NCBI RefSeq assembly: GCF_000953015.1
Contig: NZ_LN794158.1
Location: 992,001 to 1,056,000 of the forward strand
Reading direction: 5' to 3'
Length of the DNA stretch: 64,000 bases
Origin: Candidatus Methylopumilus turicensis
GTDB lineage: Bacteria; Pseudomonadota; Gammaproteobacteria; Burkholderiales; Methylophilaceae
Program-made: the position numbers and the translations under genes
Shown here: positions 61,658 through 64,000 of the stretch, piece after piece
Numbering within the stretch: the stretch's first letter is position 1
How the letters are laid out: the number at the start of each line of letters is the position of its first letter
The notes under the pieces: generated by a model
Told to the model about the DNA's origin: nothing
The model's database searches: none
Seen by the model: only the letters and a program-made list of their open reading frames with translations

Positions 61658-61685
61658 AAATGGGGACAGCCGGTATTATTTCAAG
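61658..61685 (-). promoter_or_regulatory. Sigma-32 (heat-shock) promoter of htpG
   Basis: On the minus strand CTTGAAA (61679-61685), 13-base spacer, CCCCATTT (61658-61665): an exact match to the heat-shock consensus, positioned within the 73-bp gap between tcdA and htpG. Confidence 0.85.
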
Positions 61686-61688
61686 CGA

Positions 61689-62504
61689 TTATTTTTCCAA
61701 AAGACGGTGTTGAATAACTTGATTCAACACAATACCAGCCGCCACCATGCCAAATGGCGCCGTGACACAAACAGATGATCCATAACCAGCGCAATTTAAG
61801 CCTGTTATGGCTGTATCGGCCTCACAACTGGACGCAATATCAGCATCAGGTTGTAAGACTTGCTCGTCCGAATAAACCGCGATGATGCCAAACTTAGTGG
61901 GAGATTTTTTATGACTCGTTGGTGCCTTTGGAAAGCCATGATCACGGCGCAGTTGATTACGGACTTTTGCAAGCAATCGATCCCCCACGACCTGTGACAA
62001 ATCACCTTGTTTAATCCTAGTGGGGTCTAGCCTCCCACCCGCACCGCCAACGGTGACAAGGGGGATATTGTTTTTCTTGCAATAGGCAGCAATCGCTACT
62101 TTAGCTTTCGCATCGTCTATGGCGTCAAGCACCATATCAAAGCCAGCATTGAGCATTTCGGCGACATTTTCTGGTGTCACAAAATCTTCAATCTCTTTAA
62201 CGACACAAGCAGGATTAATCGCCTTGATACGCTGAGCCATGGCAGTCACTTTGGCCAATCCAAAAGCGCCATCAATTGCGTGTAGTTGGCGGTTCACATT
62301 AGATTCAGCAATATTATCTAAATCAATCAGTGTGATATGTCCGACAGCGCTTCGCGCCAAAGCCTCTACCGCCCAAGAGCCCACACCGCCTATACCGATA
62401 ACGCAAATATTAGCCGCCTGTAGCTTTGCCAAGCCTTGCTGTCCGTATAAACGGCGAACGCCGCTAAAGCGACGCTCATAATCTGGTGAATCAATCTCAA
62501 GCAT
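61689..62504 (-). CDS. tcdA: tRNA threonylcarbamoyladenosine dehydratase (TcdA/CsdL)
   Basis: E1-like ATP-dependent enzyme that cyclises t6A to ct6A in tRNAs. 271 residues from MLEIDSPDYERRF, the family N-terminus; an upstream start would overlap acpS. The nucleotide-binding motif GIGGVGSWAVEALARS and VLDAIDDAKAKV are present. Confidence 0.92.
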   Translation of the reverse strand: MLEIDSPDYERRFSGVRRLYGQQGLAKLQAANICVIGIGGVGSWAVEALARSAVGHITLIDLDNIAESNVNRQLHAIDGAFGLAKVTAMAQRIKAINPACVVKEIEDFVTPENVAEMLNAGFDMVLDAIDDAKAKVAIAAYCKKNNIPLVTVGGAGGRLDPTRIKQGDLSQVVGDRLLAKVRNQLRRDHGFPKAPTSHKKSPTKFGIIAVYSDEQVLQPDADIASSCEADTAITGLNCAGYGSSVCVTAPFGMVAAGIVLNQVIQHRLLEK

Positions 62505-62511
62505 ATTGACT

Positions 62512-62895
62512 TTATGAAGACTTTTCGAGAACGACAAATGCTGTCGCAAATGCCTTTTCATCTGAAATAGAAAGATGTGCAAACTGGATGTTTTTTGCTT
62601 CTAAACAGGCTTGCAATTCAGCTGCTAAATCAAATACTGGCTTACCTAAATCATCATGACCCACACCAATATTCTCAAAAGTGGCGGGTTTGCGTATGCC
62701 TGTCCCGAGGGCTTTTGCAAAAGCTTCTTTAGCAGCGAAGCGTTTAGCCAGGAAACGCGCTTTAGTATTGGACAGCTGAAATTCTTGCATCTCGCGTTCA
62801 CTTAAGACCCGCATGGCAAAGTGATCGCCAAAGCGGTCTAGCGAATCTTGAATTCGCGCCACTTCAACTAAATCCGTACCAACACCGTAAATCAT
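62512..62895 (-). CDS. acpS: Holo-[acyl-carrier-protein] synthase
   Basis: Transfers 4'-phosphopantetheine from CoA to ACP. 127 residues, with GVGTDLVEVARI at the start and the signature KRFAAKEAFAKALG (the catalytic Glu in KEA). Three bases after pdxJ; the pdxJ-acpS order is conserved. Confidence 0.96.
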   Translation of the reverse strand: MIYGVGTDLVEVARIQDSLDRFGDHFAMRVLSEREMQEFQLSNTKARFLAKRFAAKEAFAKALGTGIRKPATFENIGVGHDDLGKPVFDLAAELQACLEAKNIQFAHLSISDEKAFATAFVVLEKSS

Positions 62896-62898
62896 CGC

Positions 62899-63636
62899 TT
62901 AACGTGCCGCCTCAACCATGAGTGCTTTCATTTCACGCACGGCATACTCCCAACCCACAAACACGGCATGCGCCACAATAGCGTGACCAATATTAAGCTC
63001 TTCAATCCCTGGAATCGCAGCGATTTGATGCACATTATGGATATTCAAACCATGACCCGCATTCACGACTAAACCCAAAGATAAGGCATGTGCTGTGGCT
63101 TCTTGAATACGTGCTAACTCTTTAACTTGCTCATCGCCTTCGCTATCCACAAATTTACCGGTGTGAATCTCAATGACAGGAGCGCCAGCAGTTTTAGCTG
63201 CGTTGATTTGCGCTATGTCAGGTGCAATAAATAATGAAACCCGTATGCCTGCATCCGCCAAGGTTTTGCATACTGTTTTAATTCGTGCCAGGTTTCCTGC
63301 CACTTCAAGCCCACCCTCGGTCGTGCGCTCTTCACGACGCTCTGGCACTAAGCAAACATCTTGTGGTTTTACTTTTAAGGCAATCCCCACCATTTCATCG
63401 GTCACGGCCATTTCAAAATTCATTTTGGTTTGAAGCAATGGGCGAAGCGCATAAACGTCGGCATCTTGAATGTGGCGTCGATCTTCCCGCAAGTGAATGG
63501 TGATGCTATCTGCGCCCGCTTCTTCAGCGCGCAACGCTGCTTGCACCACGCTTGGATACTGAGTACCACGAGCCTGACGTAAGGTCGCCACGTGGTCGAT
63601 ATTCACGCCTAATTTAATGCTGGCACTTGTCATCAT
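62899..63636 (-). CDS. pdxJ: Pyridoxine 5'-phosphate synthase
   Basis: Condenses 1-deoxyxylulose 5-phosphate with 3-amino-1-hydroxyacetone phosphate in vitamin B6 synthesis. 245 residues, TIM barrel, [17 protein letters not shown] at the N-terminus, [13 protein letters not shown] and [11 protein letters not shown] later. Its start overlaps the recO stop (ATGA). Confidence 0.97.
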   Translation of the reverse strand: MMTSASIKLGVNIDHVATLRQARGTQYPSVVQAALRAEEAGADSITIHLREDRRHIQDADVYALRPLLQTKMNFEMAVTDEMVGIALKVKPQDVCLVPERREERTTEGGLEVAGNLARIKTVCKTLADAGIRVSLFIAPDIAQINAAKTAGAPVIEIHTGKFVDSEGDEQVKELARIQEATAHALSLGLVVNAGHGLNIHNVHQIAAIPGIEELNIGHAIVAHAVFVGWEYAVREMKALMVEAAR

Positions 63637-64000
63637 AAATCCTGTAAATCGATTAAAAGTTGTCGAGTATGGAGCGGTTTATCACCCAAATAATGCGCCA
63701 CCAAAAGCCGCATTAGTTGCTTACTTTGCTGCTGAGTTTGTAAATCAGCATAGTCATCTTGCGCCATATCTAGCAATGTTTTGCCAAATAATTGTACGCC
63801 ATTTTCTTGATAGTCATGCCTAAGGGAAACTGGGCCGACTTCTGGCACATAATAGTACTGAGCTTCGGCAATCACTGCCTCATCACGAATGTTATGTGTC
63901 AAAGGCACGCTATACCCCAAGGCTTGCAATAAACGTAATTCAAAACGGCGCAGAATACTGGCTGAATCATCCGGTGCAAGCGAAAGTAATTTCAGTGTTT
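63633..64000 (-). CDS. recO: DNA repair protein RecO, C-terminal part (5' end beyond window)
   Basis: The frame is open to the window end. The visible 121 residues include the RecO segment [16 protein letters not shown] and a helical C-terminus. RecO loads RecA with RecF and RecR at gaps. The recO-pdxJ-acpS order supports the call. No Cys4 zinc motif is seen in the part present. Confidence 0.9.
   Translation of the reverse strand, partial: TLKLLSLAPDDSASILRRFELRLLQALGYSVPLTHNIRDEAVIAEAQYYYVPEVGPVSLRHDYQENGVQLFGKTLLDMAQDDYADLQTQQQSKQLMRLLVAHYLGDKPLHTRQLLIDLQDL

Overview
The window is a dense, mostly housekeeping stretch of a moderately AT-rich proteobacterial chromosome. Two gene orders place it firmly in the Proteobacteria: tig-clpP-clpX-lon-hupB-ppiD and uvrC-pgsA-tRNA-Gly-tRNA-Cys-tRNA-Leu. 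The gene content and orders such as purB-wrbA-surE-pcm-nlpD and recO-pdxJ-acpS fit a betaproteobacterium. A Methylophilaceae (Methylotenera-like) genome is my best guess, but that is inference from base composition and layout, not proof. I see no prophage, transposase, CRISPR array, rRNA operon or plasmid gene.

Layout. 1-6.7 kb: end of gloB, the lytic transglycosylase mltD, an oligopeptide-type transporter (binding protein plus two permeases, no ATPase) and a 3'-truncated fabI. 6.7-16.1 kb: proteostasis block on the minus strand (ppiD, tRNA-Asp, tRNA-Val, hupB, lon, clpX, clpP, tig), then tpx. 16.2-20.5 kb: four tightly packed minus-strand genes (ribonuclease, aminopropyltransferase-like protein, RlmL-type methyltransferase, nucleotide pyrophosphohydrolase). 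20.7-32.8 kb: COG0523 GTPase, HrpA helicase, a methyltransferase, YlqF GTPase, Rep helicase, Uup and a small exported six-cysteine repeat protein. 32.8-38.5 kb: tRNA-Arg, a lipoprotein, an OmpH-like protein, three tRNAs, pgsA, uvrC and a bacterial RIO kinase. 38.5-45.1 kb: rlmJ, a DUF2914 membrane protein and acnB, which carries an exact 1,486-bp internal tandem duplication. 45.3-50.0 kb: purB-wrbA-DUF2069-surE-pcm-nlpD. 50.1-53.5 kb: a redox/electrophile group (thioredoxin, nitroreductase, old yellow enzyme, decayed yceI, pirin). 53.7-55.7 kb: nnrD, tadA and a BI-1 protein. 55.8-59.7 kb: an operon linking nagZ, two peptide permeases and a leaderless YkuD enzyme, then a nuclease. 59.7-64 kb: htpG, tcdA, acpS, pdxJ and the end of recO.

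Three genes are visibly damaged: acnB (frameshifting tandem duplication), fabI (lost 3' end, open reading frame running through the terminator) and yceI (no start, internal gap, frameshift). The first two are normally core metabolic genes, so assembly error has to be excluded before a biological story is built. The most suggestive functional unit is the coupled YkuD-OppB-OppC-NagZ operon, which reads as a peptidoglycan-recycling module. Two heat-shock-type (sigma-32) promoters are visible, before htpG and before lon; the lon one is overlapped by a perfect 10-bp inverted repeat. No stretch longer than 300 bases lacks a gene.
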